Made by a program: the position numbers and the translations under genes | Notes under the pieces: model-generated | Databases searched by the model: none | What the model was told of the DNA's origin: nothing | Seen by the model: only the letters and a program-made list of their open reading frames with translations | Shown here: in pieces, positions 49,240-57,442 of the stretch | Layout of the letters: every line of letters starts with the position of its first letter | Position numbering within the stretch: the stretch's first letter is position 1 | Source: Rhodospirillales bacterium URHD0017 | GTDB taxonomy: Bacteria > Pseudomonadota > Alphaproteobacteria > Reyranellales > Reyranellaceae | Length of the DNA: 64,000 nt | Assembly: GCA_900110395.1 (NCBI GenBank) | Contig: FODP01000004.1 | Coordinates: 453,170 to 517,169, forward strand | Direction: 5' to 3'

Positions 49240-50055
49240 ATGACCGCCGACCAGATCCGCTTCGACGAGCCGCGCTCGGGCGTGCAGCGCCTGGCGGCGC
49301 GCTTCGGCGGCCACGCCTACGACACCCATCGCCATGAGACCTACGGCGTCGGCCTGACCCTGTGGGGCGCCCAGTCCTTCCATTATCGTGGCGCCCTGCG
49401 GACCAGCCGCGGCGGCCAGGTCATGGTGCTGCACCCCGACGAGGCCCATGACGGCCACGCCGCAAACAACCAAGAAGAGGGCGATGCCGGCTTCGCCTAC
49501 CGCATGCTCTATGTCGATCCGGCCGCCGTCTCGGCCGCGATCGGCGGCCAGCCGCCCTTCGTGCCCGAGGTCGTGGCCGACGACCCGGTGCTGGCCGGCC
49601 TGCTGCGCGAGGCCTTCGCCGATTTCCCCCAGGCGCTGGAGCCGCTCGCCGTCGACGCCGTGGTCGAGCGCTTGGCCGGCCGCTTGGCGGCGCGCAGCGA
49701 CGACCGGCCCCGCGCCCGCGGCACCGCCATCAGCCATCGCGCGGTGGCCCGCGCCCGCGACTTCCTGGCGGCCGAGGCGCACCGCACCGTCGCCTCGGAG
49801 GAGCTCGAGACGGTGACCGGCCTCGACCGCTTCGCCCTGTCCCGCCATTTCCGGACCGCCATCGGCACCTCGCCGCACCGCTATCAGGTCGGCCGCCGGC
49901 TGGCCCGGGCGCAGAAGATGATCGCCGAGGGCGCGGCCCTGTCCGATGCCGCGGCGGCCACTGGTTTTGCCGACCAGAGCCATCTCACCCGGCATTTCGC
50001 CGCCCGTTTCGGCCTCACTCCCGGCCGCTGGGCGACTTTGGCGCGACAAAGCTGA
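49240..50055 (+). CDS. AraC family transcriptional regulator
   Basis: 271 residues. The N-terminal half is an AraC-type ligand-binding barrel (DTHRHETYGVGLTLWGAQSFHYRG), and residues 170-271 are two helix-turn-helix motifs (EELETVTGLDRFALSRHFRTAIGTSPHRYQVGRRL and LSDAAAATGFADQSHLTRHFAARFGLTPGRW). It probably controls the divergent DUF2000 gene. The inducer is unknown. Confidence 0.93.
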   Translation: MTADQIRFDEPRSGVQRLAARFGGHAYDTHRHETYGVGLTLWGAQSFHYRGALRTSRGGQVMVLHPDEAHDGHAANNQEEGDAGFAYRMLYVDPAAVSAAIGGQPPFVPEVVADDPVLAGLLREAFADFPQALEPLAVDAVVERLAGRLAARSDDRPRARGTAISHRAVARARDFLAAEAHRTVASEELETVTGLDRFALSRHFRTAIGTSPHRYQVGRRLARAQKMIAEGAALSDAAAATGFADQSHLTRHFAARFGLTPGRWATLARQS

Positions 50056-50109
50056 GGGAACCACCCGCACCCCCCACCGTTGGCCTTCAAACGGAGAGTG
50101 GAGGCTGCG

Positions 50110-50598
50110 ATGACCAATCCGCGTTCCACGGCCAGCATTGCCGGACATCCCATCCATCCGATGCTGGTGGCTTTCCCGATAGCGTTCTTCGTGGCCACCC
50201 TGGCGTGCGACATCACCTTCTGGCGGACCCACGATCCGTACTGGGCGACGACGGCCCAGTGGGTGCTGGGCGCCGGCCTGGTGATGGCCGCCCTGGCAGC
50301 GCTTGCCGGCGCGGTCGACGTGCTGGGCGAGCCGCGCATTCGTGCCCTGCGCGATGTGTGGTGGCACGCCGGCGGCAACGTCCTGATGGTGGTGATCCAG
50401 CTCGTCAGCTGGTACCTGCGCTTCACCGAAGGCCCTGCGGCGATCGTGCCGACCGGCCTGATCCTGTCGGTTGTCGCGGTCGGCATCATGCTGTTCACCG
50501 GCTGGAAGGGCTGGCAGATGGTCTATCGCCATCATGTCGGCGTGTCCGACGAGCATGAGGACGTTCCGGCATACCGCGAACCGCGTCGCACGACCTGA
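50110..50598 (+). CDS. DUF2231 membrane protein
   Basis: 162 residues. The opening STASIAGHPIHPMLVAFPIAFFVATL is the DUF2231 signature (GHPxHP), followed by three more hydrophobic helices and a polar tail. Inner-membrane protein of unknown function, sometimes redox-linked in other genomes. ATG 50110 is used. Its TGA overlaps the probable CTG start of the GH15 gene (CTGA), so the two are coupled. Confidence 0.87.
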   Translation: MTNPRSTASIAGHPIHPMLVAFPIAFFVATLACDITFWRTHDPYWATTAQWVLGAGLVMAALAALAGAVDVLGEPRIRALRDVWWHAGGNVLMVVIQLVSWYLRFTEGPAAIVPTGLILSVVAVGIMLFTGWKGWQMVYRHHVGVSDEHEDVPAYREPRRTT

Positions 50599-52385
50599 AT
50601 ACGATCGCCGACTACGCCCTGATCGGCGATTGCCGGACGGCGGCCCTCGTCTCGCGCGCGGGCTCGATCGACTGGCTGTGCCTGCCCGACTTCTCCAGCC
50701 CGTCGATTTTCGCGGGCCTGCTCGATCCGGCGCGCGGCGGCACCTGCTCGCTCCGGCCGCGCGACCCCTTCTTCACCGCCAGCCGGCGCTACGTCGAGCG
50801 CACGGCCGTGCTCGAGACAGACTTCACGACCGACAGCGGCAGCGCCCGCCTGCTCGACCTCATGCCGATCGACGACGGCGGGCACGCGCTGCGGCCCATG
50901 CGCGAGGTGCTGCGCGCCGTCGAAGGCATGGTCGGCACGGTCGAGGTCGAGCTGAGGCTCGAGGTTCGGCCCGACTATGCCCGCCGTAACCTGCGGCCGC
51001 GCCGGCGCGGTCCCCTCGGCTGGTGCTATGTCTGGGGCAACGAGGTCCTTGTCGTGCACACCGACATCGAGCTGCGGCTGGAGGGCGACGCCCTGGTCGG
51101 CACGGTCACGCTTGGCGCGGGCGAGCGGCGCTACGTCAGCCTCGCCTACACCAAGGGTGATCCGGCGATCCTGCCGCCGCTCGGCCGCGACGCCGAGGAA
51201 CGCATCGCGCGCACGATCGCCTGGTGGCGCGACTGGACACAGCGCTGCTGCTACGACGGGCCGTGGCGCGAAGAGGTGCTGCGCAGCGTCGTCACCCTGA
51301 AGCTTCTGACCTATGCGCTGTCGGGCGCCATCGTCGCGGCGCCGACGACGTCGCTGCCCGAGGCGATCGGCAAGGGCCGCAACTGGGACTACCGCTATTG
51401 CTGGCTGCGCGACGCCGGCCTCACCACGCAGGCCCTGCTGACGACCGGCTATCACGAGGAAGCGCACGCCTTCCTGGACTGGATGCTGCATGCCACGCGG
51501 CTCACCTGGCCCGAGTTGCAGGTCATGTACGACGTGTTTGGCCGCACCCGGCTCCACGAGTACGAGCTCGTGCACCTCGCGGGCTATGCGGCGTCTCGGC
51601 CGGTGCGCATCGGCAACGCCGCCTACCGCCAGCGCCAGCTCGACATCTACGGCGAGGTGGTAACTGCCGCGCATGCCGCCGTGGCCGGCAACGGCCGGCT
51701 CGACAGCGAATCGGCGCGCATGCTCACGGGCCTGGGCGACGTGGTGTGCCGCCAGTGGCGCGAATCCGATTCCAGCATCTGGGAAGTGCGCGGACCTCTG
51801 CGGCACTACACCTTCTCCAAGGTGATGTGCTGGGCCGCCCTCGACGGGCTGCTGAAGCTGCACGATGACGGCGCCCTCGTCCTGTCGTCGGCCAAGGTCG
51901 ACGGGTTCGGCCGCGAGCGCGCGGCGATCGAGCAGGCGATCGAGCAGCGCGGCTTCAATGCGGTGCTGGGCAGCTACACCAGCGTGCTGGACGGCGACAA
52001 GGTCGACGCCTCGCTGCTCTTGATGGCCTGCATCGGCTACAAGGACGCGGGCGATCCGCGCATGCGCGCCACCTACGACCGCATCCACCAGCGGCTTGGC
52101 CACAACGGCCTGCTCCATCGCTACGAGCGCTTCGACGGCATGGACGGCGTCGAGGGCGCGTTCGGCATCTGCGGCTTCTGGGCGATCGACAACCTCGCCA
52201 AGCGCGGCGATCTCGATGCCGCCGAGCGGCGCTTCCGCCACATGCTCTCCTTCGCCAACGATCTCGGCCTTTTCGCCGAGGAGATCGACATCGCCTCGGG
52301 TGCCGCCCTCGGCAACTTCCCGCAGGCCTTCACCCATGTCGGCCTGATCAACGCCGCCGTCGCCATCGAGCGGGCGCGCGGATGA
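50595..52385 (+). CDS. Glycoside hydrolase family 15 (glucoamylase/trehalase-like), probable CTG start
   Basis: 596 residues if read from CTG 50595. The start then reads MNTIADYALIGDCRTAALVS, the standard GH15 N-terminus, and no ATG, GTG or TTG lies between the upstream in-frame stop (50556) and residue 72. GH15 features: RNWDYRYCWLRDAG around 263-275, the region SRPVRIGNAAYRQRQLDIYGEV, the putative catalytic E397 in SIWEVRG, and a late conserved EGAFGICGFWAIDNLA. It would cleave alpha-linked glucose (trehalose or maltodextrin). A membrane protein gene overlaps its end by four bases. Confidence 0.88.
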   Translation: MNTIADYALIGDCRTAALVSRAGSIDWLCLPDFSSPSIFAGLLDPARGGTCSLRPRDPFFTASRRYVERTAVLETDFTTDSGSARLLDLMPIDDGGHALRPMREVLRAVEGMVGTVEVELRLEVRPDYARRNLRPRRRGPLGWCYVWGNEVLVVHTDIELRLEGDALVGTVTLGAGERRYVSLAYTKGDPAILPPLGRDAEERIARTIAWWRDWTQRCCYDGPWREEVLRSVVTLKLLTYALSGAIVAAPTTSLPEAIGKGRNWDYRYCWLRDAGLTTQALLTTGYHEEAHAFLDWMLHATRLTWPELQVMYDVFGRTRLHEYELVHLAGYAASRPVRIGNAAYRQRQLDIYGEVVTAAHAAVAGNGRLDSESARMLTGLGDVVCRQWRESDSSIWEVRGPLRHYTFSKVMCWAALDGLLKLHDDGALVLSSAKVDGFGRERAAIEQAIEQRGFNAVLGSYTSVLDGDKVDASLLLMACIGYKDAGDPRMRATYDRIHQRLGHNGLLHRYERFDGMDGVEGAFGICGFWAIDNLAKRGDLDAAERRFRHMLSFANDLGLFAEEIDIASGAALGNFPQAFTHVGLINAAVAIERARG

Positions 52386-52861
52386 GCCACGTCTATCTGG
52401 TGCTGTGGGGGCTCTTGGCCACCGTGGCGATGACGGCGGTGCTGCGGGCGAGCCAGGGCTTTGGCTGGTCACGGCTCAGCCTGCCGCTGCTGGTCGGTAC
52501 CTTTTTCACCGGCAAGCGCGATCGCGCGGTGGTGTGGGGTTACGTGGTCTATGTCATCGGCGGCTGGCTGTTCGCCTTCCTCTACTTCCTTCTGTTCGAC
52601 AGCATCGGCCTCCACACCTGGTGGTTCGGCGCGCTGGCCGGGCTGGTGCATGGCCTGTTCCTGCTGGTCTGCGTCCTGCCCTTGCTGCCGTTCGTCCATC
52701 CGCGCATGGCGTCGGAGTATCACGGCGTCACAGCACAACGGCAGCTCGAGCCGCCGGGCTTCATGGCCGTGAACTACGGTTACGGCACGCCGCTCATCAC
52801 ACTGGCGGCCCAGGCCCTCTACGGCGCGGTGCTGGGCGGGTTCGTGCAGCTCGCGCGCTAG
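52382..52861 (+). CDS. Uncharacterised membrane protein
   Basis: 159 residues with four predicted membrane helices (near 5-20, 50-72, 80-102 and 135-155). Between them lie a basic loop LVGTFFTGKRDRAVV and HPRMASEYHG. I do not recognise the family. The ATG overlaps the GH15 stop (ATGA), so it is the third gene of the DUF2231-GH15 operon. It overlaps the convergent FAD monooxygenase by four bases. Confidence 0.75.
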   Translation: MSHVYLVLWGLLATVAMTAVLRASQGFGWSRLSLPLLVGTFFTGKRDRAVVWGYVVYVIGGWLFAFLYFLLFDSIGLHTWWFGALAGLVHGLFLLVCVLPLLPFVHPRMASEYHGVTAQRQLEPPGFMAVNYGYGTPLITLAAQALYGAVLGGFVQLAR

Positions 52862-54072
52862 GGATCGAGCGGGAAACATCCGTCGTCGTCGAGCTTGGTG
52901 GCCGACAGCCAGCCGCGCCGCGTGCCGGCGAGCGTCGACCCCATCATCGTCCGCAGGCCCGGCACGTGGTGCGCCGGCCCCATGAAGGCGTCGCGCAGCC
53001 AGCCGAGCGGCGCCAACCGGGACTGGAAGAACGGTGTCAAAAGATGGCTGGCACGGCGGTAGTAGCGCACCGCCGGATTGCGGCGGCGCTCGAAGCGCAG
53101 GAAGGCGGAGAGAAGCTCGGGCGCGTCGTCGAGCGTCTTCGCCAGTGCCAAGGCATCCATCAGACCGAGATTGGCACCTTGGCCGAGTTGTGGGCTGGTA
53201 CCGTGCGCGGCGTCGCCGATGAACAGCACCGGCCCCGCGTTCCAGTGGCTGAGCGCCACGTGGCGGTAGGTCGCGCGGGCAAAATCGCCGACCGCGGCGG
53301 CATGGTCGATGATCGGCGCCGCCTCGGGCCACAGCGCCGTCGCGGTCTCGCGCCAGGCCAAAAGGTCGATCGTCCTGCTGCGGCCGAGCGCGCGGATGGG
53401 CAAACTCCAGTAGATCGTCACTTCACTGCGGCCAACCGGCAGCAGCCCCATCATGTGCTTCGTGCCATGCACGCGCTGGCGCAGCAGGCCTGCCGCGCCG
53501 ATGCCTGAAGGGTCGGGCACGGTGGCCCACAGGCAACCCCATGGGTAGATCGGCGCACGCGCGTGCGGCATCAGCCGTGTGCGCAGCGCGGAGTGCGCAC
53601 CGTCGGCGGCAACGATGAGATCGAACGGGCCGTGGCGTGCGCCGCTCTCCTCGACGAGATGCGTCTGGTCGACGTCGACGATCTCCGCACCGGTGACCAG
53701 CTTGGCCGGCGACTTGCGCAGCCGGTCGTGCAGCAACTCGAACAGGGTGGCGCGATGGATGCCGACGCCGTGCGCCAGGGGATGCAGATGGGCATAGCGC
53801 AGGTCGAGGATGGCGCGGCCGCGATGAGTGCGCGCCTCGAGGCCGACGACGCGCGCGCCACGGGCGATGGCGGCATCGGCAAGGCCGAGCTCGCGCAGCA
53901 CGGCGAGGCCGGTCGGCTGCAGCAGCAATCCGGCGCCGACCGGCTGCGGCTCGGTGAATCGCTCATAGACCGTAACGCGATGGCCTCTCTCCGCCAGCAG
54001 CGTCGCGGCGGCCTGGCCCGCTACGCCGCAGCCGACGACCGCGATGTCGAGGGGGCCGAGAAACCTGCTCAC
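52858..54072 (-). CDS. FAD-dependent monooxygenase (PHBH/UbiH-like)
   Basis: 404 residues from GTG 54072. The FAD dinucleotide motif GCGVAG is at 14-19, a DG-type motif lies in IVAADGAHSALRTRL, and the second FAD motif is LFIGDAAHGTSPQLGQGANLGLMDA. Together these define class A single-component aromatic-type hydroxylases. A TTG 51 bases upstream is an alternative start but would remove the operator-like palindrome from the leader. Last gene of the minus-strand acyl-CoA cluster, separated from the SDR by repeat E; it may be independently transcribed. Confidence 0.87.
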   Translation of the reverse strand: MSRFLGPLDIAVVGCGVAGQAAATLLAERGHRVTVYERFTEPQPVGAGLLLQPTGLAVLRELGLADAAIARGARVVGLEARTHRGRAILDLRYAHLHPLAHGVGIHRATLFELLHDRLRKSPAKLVTGAEIVDVDQTHLVEESGARHGPFDLIVAADGAHSALRTRLMPHARAPIYPWGCLWATVPDPSGIGAAGLLRQRVHGTKHMMGLLPVGRSEVTIYWSLPIRALGRSRTIDLLAWRETATALWPEAAPIIDHAAAVGDFARATYRHVALSHWNAGPVLFIGDAAHGTSPQLGQGANLGLMDALALAKTLDDAPELLSAFLRFERRRNPAVRYYRRASHLLTPFFQSRLAPLGWLRDAFMGPAHHVPGLRTMMGSTLAGTRRGWLSATKLDDDGCFPLDP

Positions 54073-54074
54073 CG

Positions 54075-54101
54075 ATGATATATAACCCAAGTTATCATCA
54101 T
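54075..54101. promoter_or_regulatory. Operator-like palindrome before FAD monooxygenase
   Basis: ATAAC-CCAA-GTTAT is a perfect inner inverted repeat (54082-54095) flanked by near-matching ATGAT / ATCAT arms. It is a strikingly AT-rich island in GC-rich DNA, just three bases from the GTG start. It resembles binding sites of small dimeric regulators such as MarR proteins and could also hold the -10 region. Confidence 0.5.
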
Positions 54102-54140
54102 TTGCAAGAAAGAAGCGGCACAAAGGCCGCTTCTTATCGG

Positions 54141-54195
54141 AGCGCGGACCTCCAGGTCCGCCTCATGATCATGAGCGGACCTGGAGGTCCGCGCT
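54141..54195. repeat. Near-perfect 55-base palindrome, family E
   Basis: AGCGCGGACCTCCAGGTCCG on the left and CGGACCTGGAGGTCCGCGCT on the right around TCATGATCATGA; only one unpaired C breaks full symmetry. Each arm is itself a hairpin (GCGGACCT-CC-AGGTCCGC) preceded by GGAG on the left side. It fills the gap between the SDR gene end and the monooxygenase promoter. Confidence 0.9.
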
Positions 54196-54203
54196 TCGGA
54201 AAA

Positions 54204-55028
54204 CTACAGCCCGCCGTTCACCACCAGGCACTGGCCCGAGACATAGTCGCTGTCGGGGCTGCAGAAGAGATAGACCGAGCCGGCGGCCTCTTCCGGCAGG
54301 CCGCCGCGGCCGAGCGGGATCATCTGGTTCATGGCGGCGATGCGGCCGCCCTGCACGCCGATCTTGACCTTGCGGCCCTGCACCTCGATCTCGCCGTCCT
54401 CGCCCTGGTTCAAGGGCTTGGTGAGGCGCGTCTGGATGTAGCCGAAGGCCACGGCGTTCACCGTGACGTCGTAGCGGCCGAACTCCTTGGCCAGCGTCTT
54501 GGTGAGGCCGACGATGCCCGCCTTGCCGGCCGAGTAGTTCGACTGGCCGGCATTGCCGTTGACGCCCGAGGTCGACGAGATGTTCACGACCTTGCGCACG
54601 ATGCGCTTGCCGGCGGCGCGCTCCTTCTCGACCTGCTGGCGGAAATGCTGCTGGAAGGCGCGCAGGACGCGGAACGGCGCGGTCAGGTGGACATCGAGGA
54701 TGGCGTACCACTGCTCGTCGCTCATCTTCTGGATGACCGAATCCCAGGTGTAGCCGGCGTTGTTGACCACGACATGGCAGTCGCCGAAGGCATCGACCGC
54801 GGTCTTGACGATGCGGTCGCCGAAGTCGGGCTTGGCGACGTCGCCGTTGCAGGCCACCGCCTTGCCGCCCAACTTGGTGATCTCGGCGATGGTCTCCTTG
54901 GCCGGTCCCTCGTCGATGTCGTTGATCACCACGCTGGCGCCGTCGCGCACCAGGCGCAGCGCGATCTCCTTGCCGATGCCGCGTCCCGATCCGGTGACGA
55001 TCGCCACCTTGCCGTCCATCTGACCCAT
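54204..55028 (-). CDS. Short-chain dehydrogenase/reductase
   Basis: 274 residues. The cofactor motif TGSGRGIG is at 12-19, NNAG at 89-92, the catalytic serine region ISSTSG at 150-155, with Y165 and K169. The C-terminus GSVYLFCSPDSDYVSGQCLVVNGG is typical. It would oxidise or reduce a hydroxyacyl/ketone group with NAD(P). An insert around FRQQVEKERAAGKRIV resembles SDRs of the hydroxyacyl-CoA dehydrogenase group, which suits the MaoC/thiolase neighbours. AAGGAGA precedes ATG 55028. Confidence 0.93.
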   Translation of the reverse strand: MGQMDGKVAIVTGSGRGIGKEIALRLVRDGASVVINDIDEGPAKETIAEITKLGGKAVACNGDVAKPDFGDRIVKTAVDAFGDCHVVVNNAGYTWDSVIQKMSDEQWYAILDVHLTAPFRVLRAFQQHFRQQVEKERAAGKRIVRKVVNISSTSGVNGNAGQSNYSAGKAGIVGLTKTLAKEFGRYDVTVNAVAFGYIQTRLTKPLNQGEDGEIEVQGRKVKIGVQGGRIAAMNQMIPLGRGGLPEEAAGSVYLFCSPDSDYVSGQCLVVNGGL

Positions 55029-55040
55029 GTCGTTCTCCTT

Positions 55041-55118
55041 GCTGGGAGCGCGCCACTCCGTGGCGCTCTTGCGTTTTGCTGGCAATCCATGAGCGCCACG
55101 GAGTGGCGCGCTCCCAGC
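55041..55118. repeat. Palindromic intergenic element, family D copy 2
   Basis: Two perfect inverted copies of a 26-base unit starting GCTGGGAGCGCGCCACTCCG, each with its own hairpin GCGCCAC-TCC-GTGGCGC, around a 26-base spacer. It fills the gap between the second MaoC gene and the SDR ribosome site. Confidence 0.9.
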
Positions 55119-55123
55119 GATGA

Positions 55124-55558
55124 TTAGTTCGCAGCCACCGTGGCGTGGCCCTGCAGCGTGTCCTGGCCGTTCTGGTTGGTGCACTTGACCTCGAGGTCGA
55201 TCAGCTTCTCGCCGCCTTCCTCGCGCTTGCCCGTGACCTTGCCCGAGAGCGTGATGACGTCACCCGGCCAGGTGATCGAGGTGAAGCGCGTGCCGAGCCT
55301 GCGGATGCGATCACGCGGCGCATAGCTGGTGACCAGCCGGCCAAGGAAGCCCATCGACAGCATGCCGTGGGCGAACACGTCCTTGAAGCCGAACTTCTTG
55401 GCGAAGTCGAGATCGACGTGGATCGGATTGTGGTCGCCCGAGCCGCCGCAGTAGAGCGCGAGCTGGTGGCGCGAGATCGGCGGCAGGACGATCGGTTTGA
55501 TCGGATCGCCCACCTTGACCTGGTCGAAGATCGGCGCCTTTGGGGTCGCTGCTACCAT
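55124..55558 (-). CDS. MaoC-like hydratase
   Basis: 144 residues with the hydratase-2 hotdog signature: the active-site stretch YCGGSGDHNPIHVDLDFAKKFGFKDVFAHGMLSMGFLG, where D and H (GDHNPIH) are the expected catalytic pair. It hydrates an enoyl-CoA, probably as a heterodimer with the MaoC-N protein encoded 11 bases upstream. Starts at ATG 55558 with GGGAGGAGA upstream. Confidence 0.92.
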   Translation of the reverse strand: MVAATPKAPIFDQVKVGDPIKPIVLPPISRHQLALYCGGSGDHNPIHVDLDFAKKFGFKDVFAHGMLSMGFLGRLVTSYAPRDRIRRLGTRFTSITWPGDVITLSGKVTGKREEGGEKLIDLEVKCTNQNGQDTLQGHATVAAN

Positions 55559-55569
55559 TTTCTCCTCCC

Positions 55570-56031
55570 TCACTTCTTGGTGGCGTCGGGATTGCGCACG
55601 ACGGTGATGCCCGTGCCCTTGGCCACGAGCTTGCCCGCCTGGTCCTTCATCGAGGTCTCGGAGACCACGAACCACAGCGCGCCGCCCTTCTTGTCGTACA
55701 TGTCGGTCACCTTCTGCTGGCAGGTGATCTTGTCGCCGACGAAGACCGGCGCGTAGTAGTCGTAGTGCTGCTCGCCGTGCAGGATCAGGCCGATATCGAC
55801 GTTGAGCAGGCGCAACAGGCCGCCCTTGCCCGGATCGTCGTTGGTGATGGCCTGCAGGAACGTCGGCGGCACCGGCACGGCGCGGTAGCCGGCTTTCTTG
55901 GCGGCGGCCTCGTCGCTGTAGATCGGGTCTTCCTCGCCGATGGCCTTGCAGAACAGCTTCACCTTGCCGGCTTCGACCGTGGTGCTGAACGCCTCGAATT
56001 CGTGGCCGATCACTTTCTTGTCGAGCTGCAT
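55570..56031 (-). CDS. MaoC N-terminal-type (FAS1-like) dehydratase subunit
   Basis: 153 residues. The hotdog domain lacks the D-x-x-H catalytic pair: the corresponding region reads YKLF-like KLFCKAIGEEDPIYSDEAAAKKAGYRAVPVPPTFLQAI, which is the pattern of the non-catalytic partner in two-part MaoC enzymes. DPIY with VPPTF is the classic MaoC-N signature. It lies directly before the catalytic MaoC gene and probably forms the heteromeric enoyl-CoA hydratase with it. ATG 56031 is used. Confidence 0.9.
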   Translation of the reverse strand: MQLDKKVIGHEFEAFSTTVEAGKVKLFCKAIGEEDPIYSDEAAAKKAGYRAVPVPPTFLQAITNDDPGKGGLLRLLNVDIGLILHGEQHYDYYAPVFVGDKITCQQKVTDMYDKKGGALWFVVSETSMKDQAGKLVAKGTGITVVRNPDATKK

Positions 56032-56063
56032 TGCTCGTTCCTCCTCCGAAAGTCTGAAAGAAA

Positions 56064-56091
56064 CGCCCTCACCCGTTTCAGGGAGAGGGCG
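56064..56091. repeat. Short GC-rich hairpin in MaoC leader
   Basis: CGCCCTCACCC and GGGAGAGGGCG pair around GTTTCA. It lies between repeat A6 and the MaoC-N gene and may be a degenerate relative of family C or an attenuating hairpin. Confidence 0.55.
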
Positions 56092-56102
56092 CCACGATTT
56101 CC

Positions 56103-56176
56103 CTGTCATCCCGAGGGCGAAGCCCGAGGGACCTTTGCTGTTGCCTTAAAGGTCCCTCGCTACGCTCGGGATGACG
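56103..56176. repeat. Palindromic intergenic element, family A copy 6
   Basis: CTGTCATCCCGAGGGCGAAG at left and CGCTACGCTCGGGATGACG at right, with GGGACCTTT / AAAGGTCCC inner arms. It lies between the thiolase gene and the MaoC-N gene. Confidence 0.87.
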
Positions 56177-56188
56177 CCGTCGGCGTCA

Positions 56189-57388
56189 TTACTCGAAGCG
56201 GCCGACGATGGCCACGCTCGACACGTTCTCGCGCGGCGCGCCGCCCAGGTTATGCGTCATGCCGATGCGCGGGTCTTTCAGCTGGCGCGCGCCGGCGCGG
56301 CCCTGGAACTGCAGGTACATCTCGTAGAGCATGCGCAGGCCCGAGGCGCCGATCGGATGACCGAAGCACTTCAGCCCGCCGTCGATCTGGCAGGGGATCT
56401 TGCCGTCGGCGTCGTAGAAGCCGTCGAGCACGTCCTTCCAGCCCTTGCCGGTCTCGGAGATGTGCAGGTCTTCCATGGTCACCAGCTCGGTGACCGAGAA
56501 GCAGTCGTGCACCTCGAACATCGAGACCTCGTTGCGCGGGTTCTTGATGCCGGCCTCTTCATAGGCCTTCTTCGAGGCGATGCGCGTGGTGTGGAAGTAG
56601 CTGCCGTCCCACGAGTTGTGGCCCGACTCCGAGCCGTTCGAGACCGAGAGCTGCAGCGCCTTGACCGACACGATGTTGTGCTTGCCCATCGACTTGGCGA
56701 TCTCGGGCGTGGTCACGATGGCCGCGGCAGCACCGTCCGACACGCCGCAGCAGTCGAACAGGCCGAGCGGCGAGGCGATCATCGGCGCGTTCAGGATGGT
56801 GTCCATCTCGACGGCCTTCTGCAGATGCGCCTTGGGGTTCTTGGCGCCGTTCTGATGGCTCTTCCACGAGACGTGGCCGATCGCCTTCTTGAGGTCCTCG
56901 CCCGAGACGCCGTGCGCGGTCATGTAGGCGGTGGCGAGCTGGGCGAAGTTGCCCGGCGCCGTGCCGTTGGCGCTCCACAGCGCCTGCAAGGGGCCGCCGC
57001 GGCCGCCGGGAAGGCCGCCGTAGCCTGTGTCCTTCAGCTTCTCGACGCCCAGCGCCAGCGCGAAGTCAGCCGCGCCCGAGGCAACGGCGTAGCAGGCACC
57101 ACGGAAGGCTTCGGTGCCCGAGGCGCACATGTTCTCGACGTGCGTCACGGGGATGTTCGGCAGACGCAGCGTGGTCGACAGCGGAATGCCCGACTTGCCG
57201 ACATGGACCTCGTCGATCGCGGTCGAGAACCAGGCGGCGTTGAGCTGCTTGGCGTCGATGCCGGCGTCGGCCAGGCACTCCTTGTAGGATTCGAGCATCA
57301 GCTCTTCGGCGCCCGAGTCCCAGCGTTCGCCGAACTTCGAGCAGCCCATGCCGAGAATCGCGACCTTGTCCTTGATACCCCGTGCCAT
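56189..57388 (-). CDS. Thiolase, SCP-x/archaeal type
   Basis: 399 residues. The nucleophile is C88 in NMCASG; the histidine motifs are EVHDCFS and GHPIGASG. The closing motif is MTHNLGGAP, without the second cysteine of classical thiolases. This pattern is shared with SCP-x/archaeal acetoacetyl-CoA thiolases that work with DUF35 partners. It would cleave or form a beta-ketoacyl-CoA. The HMG-synthase-like/DUF35 gene lies 54 bases upstream on the same strand, which supports a complex of the two. Confidence 0.92.
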   Translation of the reverse strand: MARGIKDKVAILGMGCSKFGERWDSGAEELMLESYKECLADAGIDAKQLNAAWFSTAIDEVHVGKSGIPLSTTLRLPNIPVTHVENMCASGTEAFRGACYAVASGAADFALALGVEKLKDTGYGGLPGGRGGPLQALWSANGTAPGNFAQLATAYMTAHGVSGEDLKKAIGHVSWKSHQNGAKNPKAHLQKAVEMDTILNAPMIASPLGLFDCCGVSDGAAAAIVTTPEIAKSMGKHNIVSVKALQLSVSNGSESGHNSWDGSYFHTTRIASKKAYEEAGIKNPRNEVSMFEVHDCFSVTELVTMEDLHISETGKGWKDVLDGFYDADGKIPCQIDGGLKCFGHPIGASGLRMLYEMYLQFQGRAGARQLKDPRIGMTHNLGGAPRENVSSVAIVGRFE

Positions 57389-57442
57389 GATTGGTCTCCT
57401 TCGTGGGGTGGAAATTCTACGCTCTTAGCCGGTGGAAGGCGA

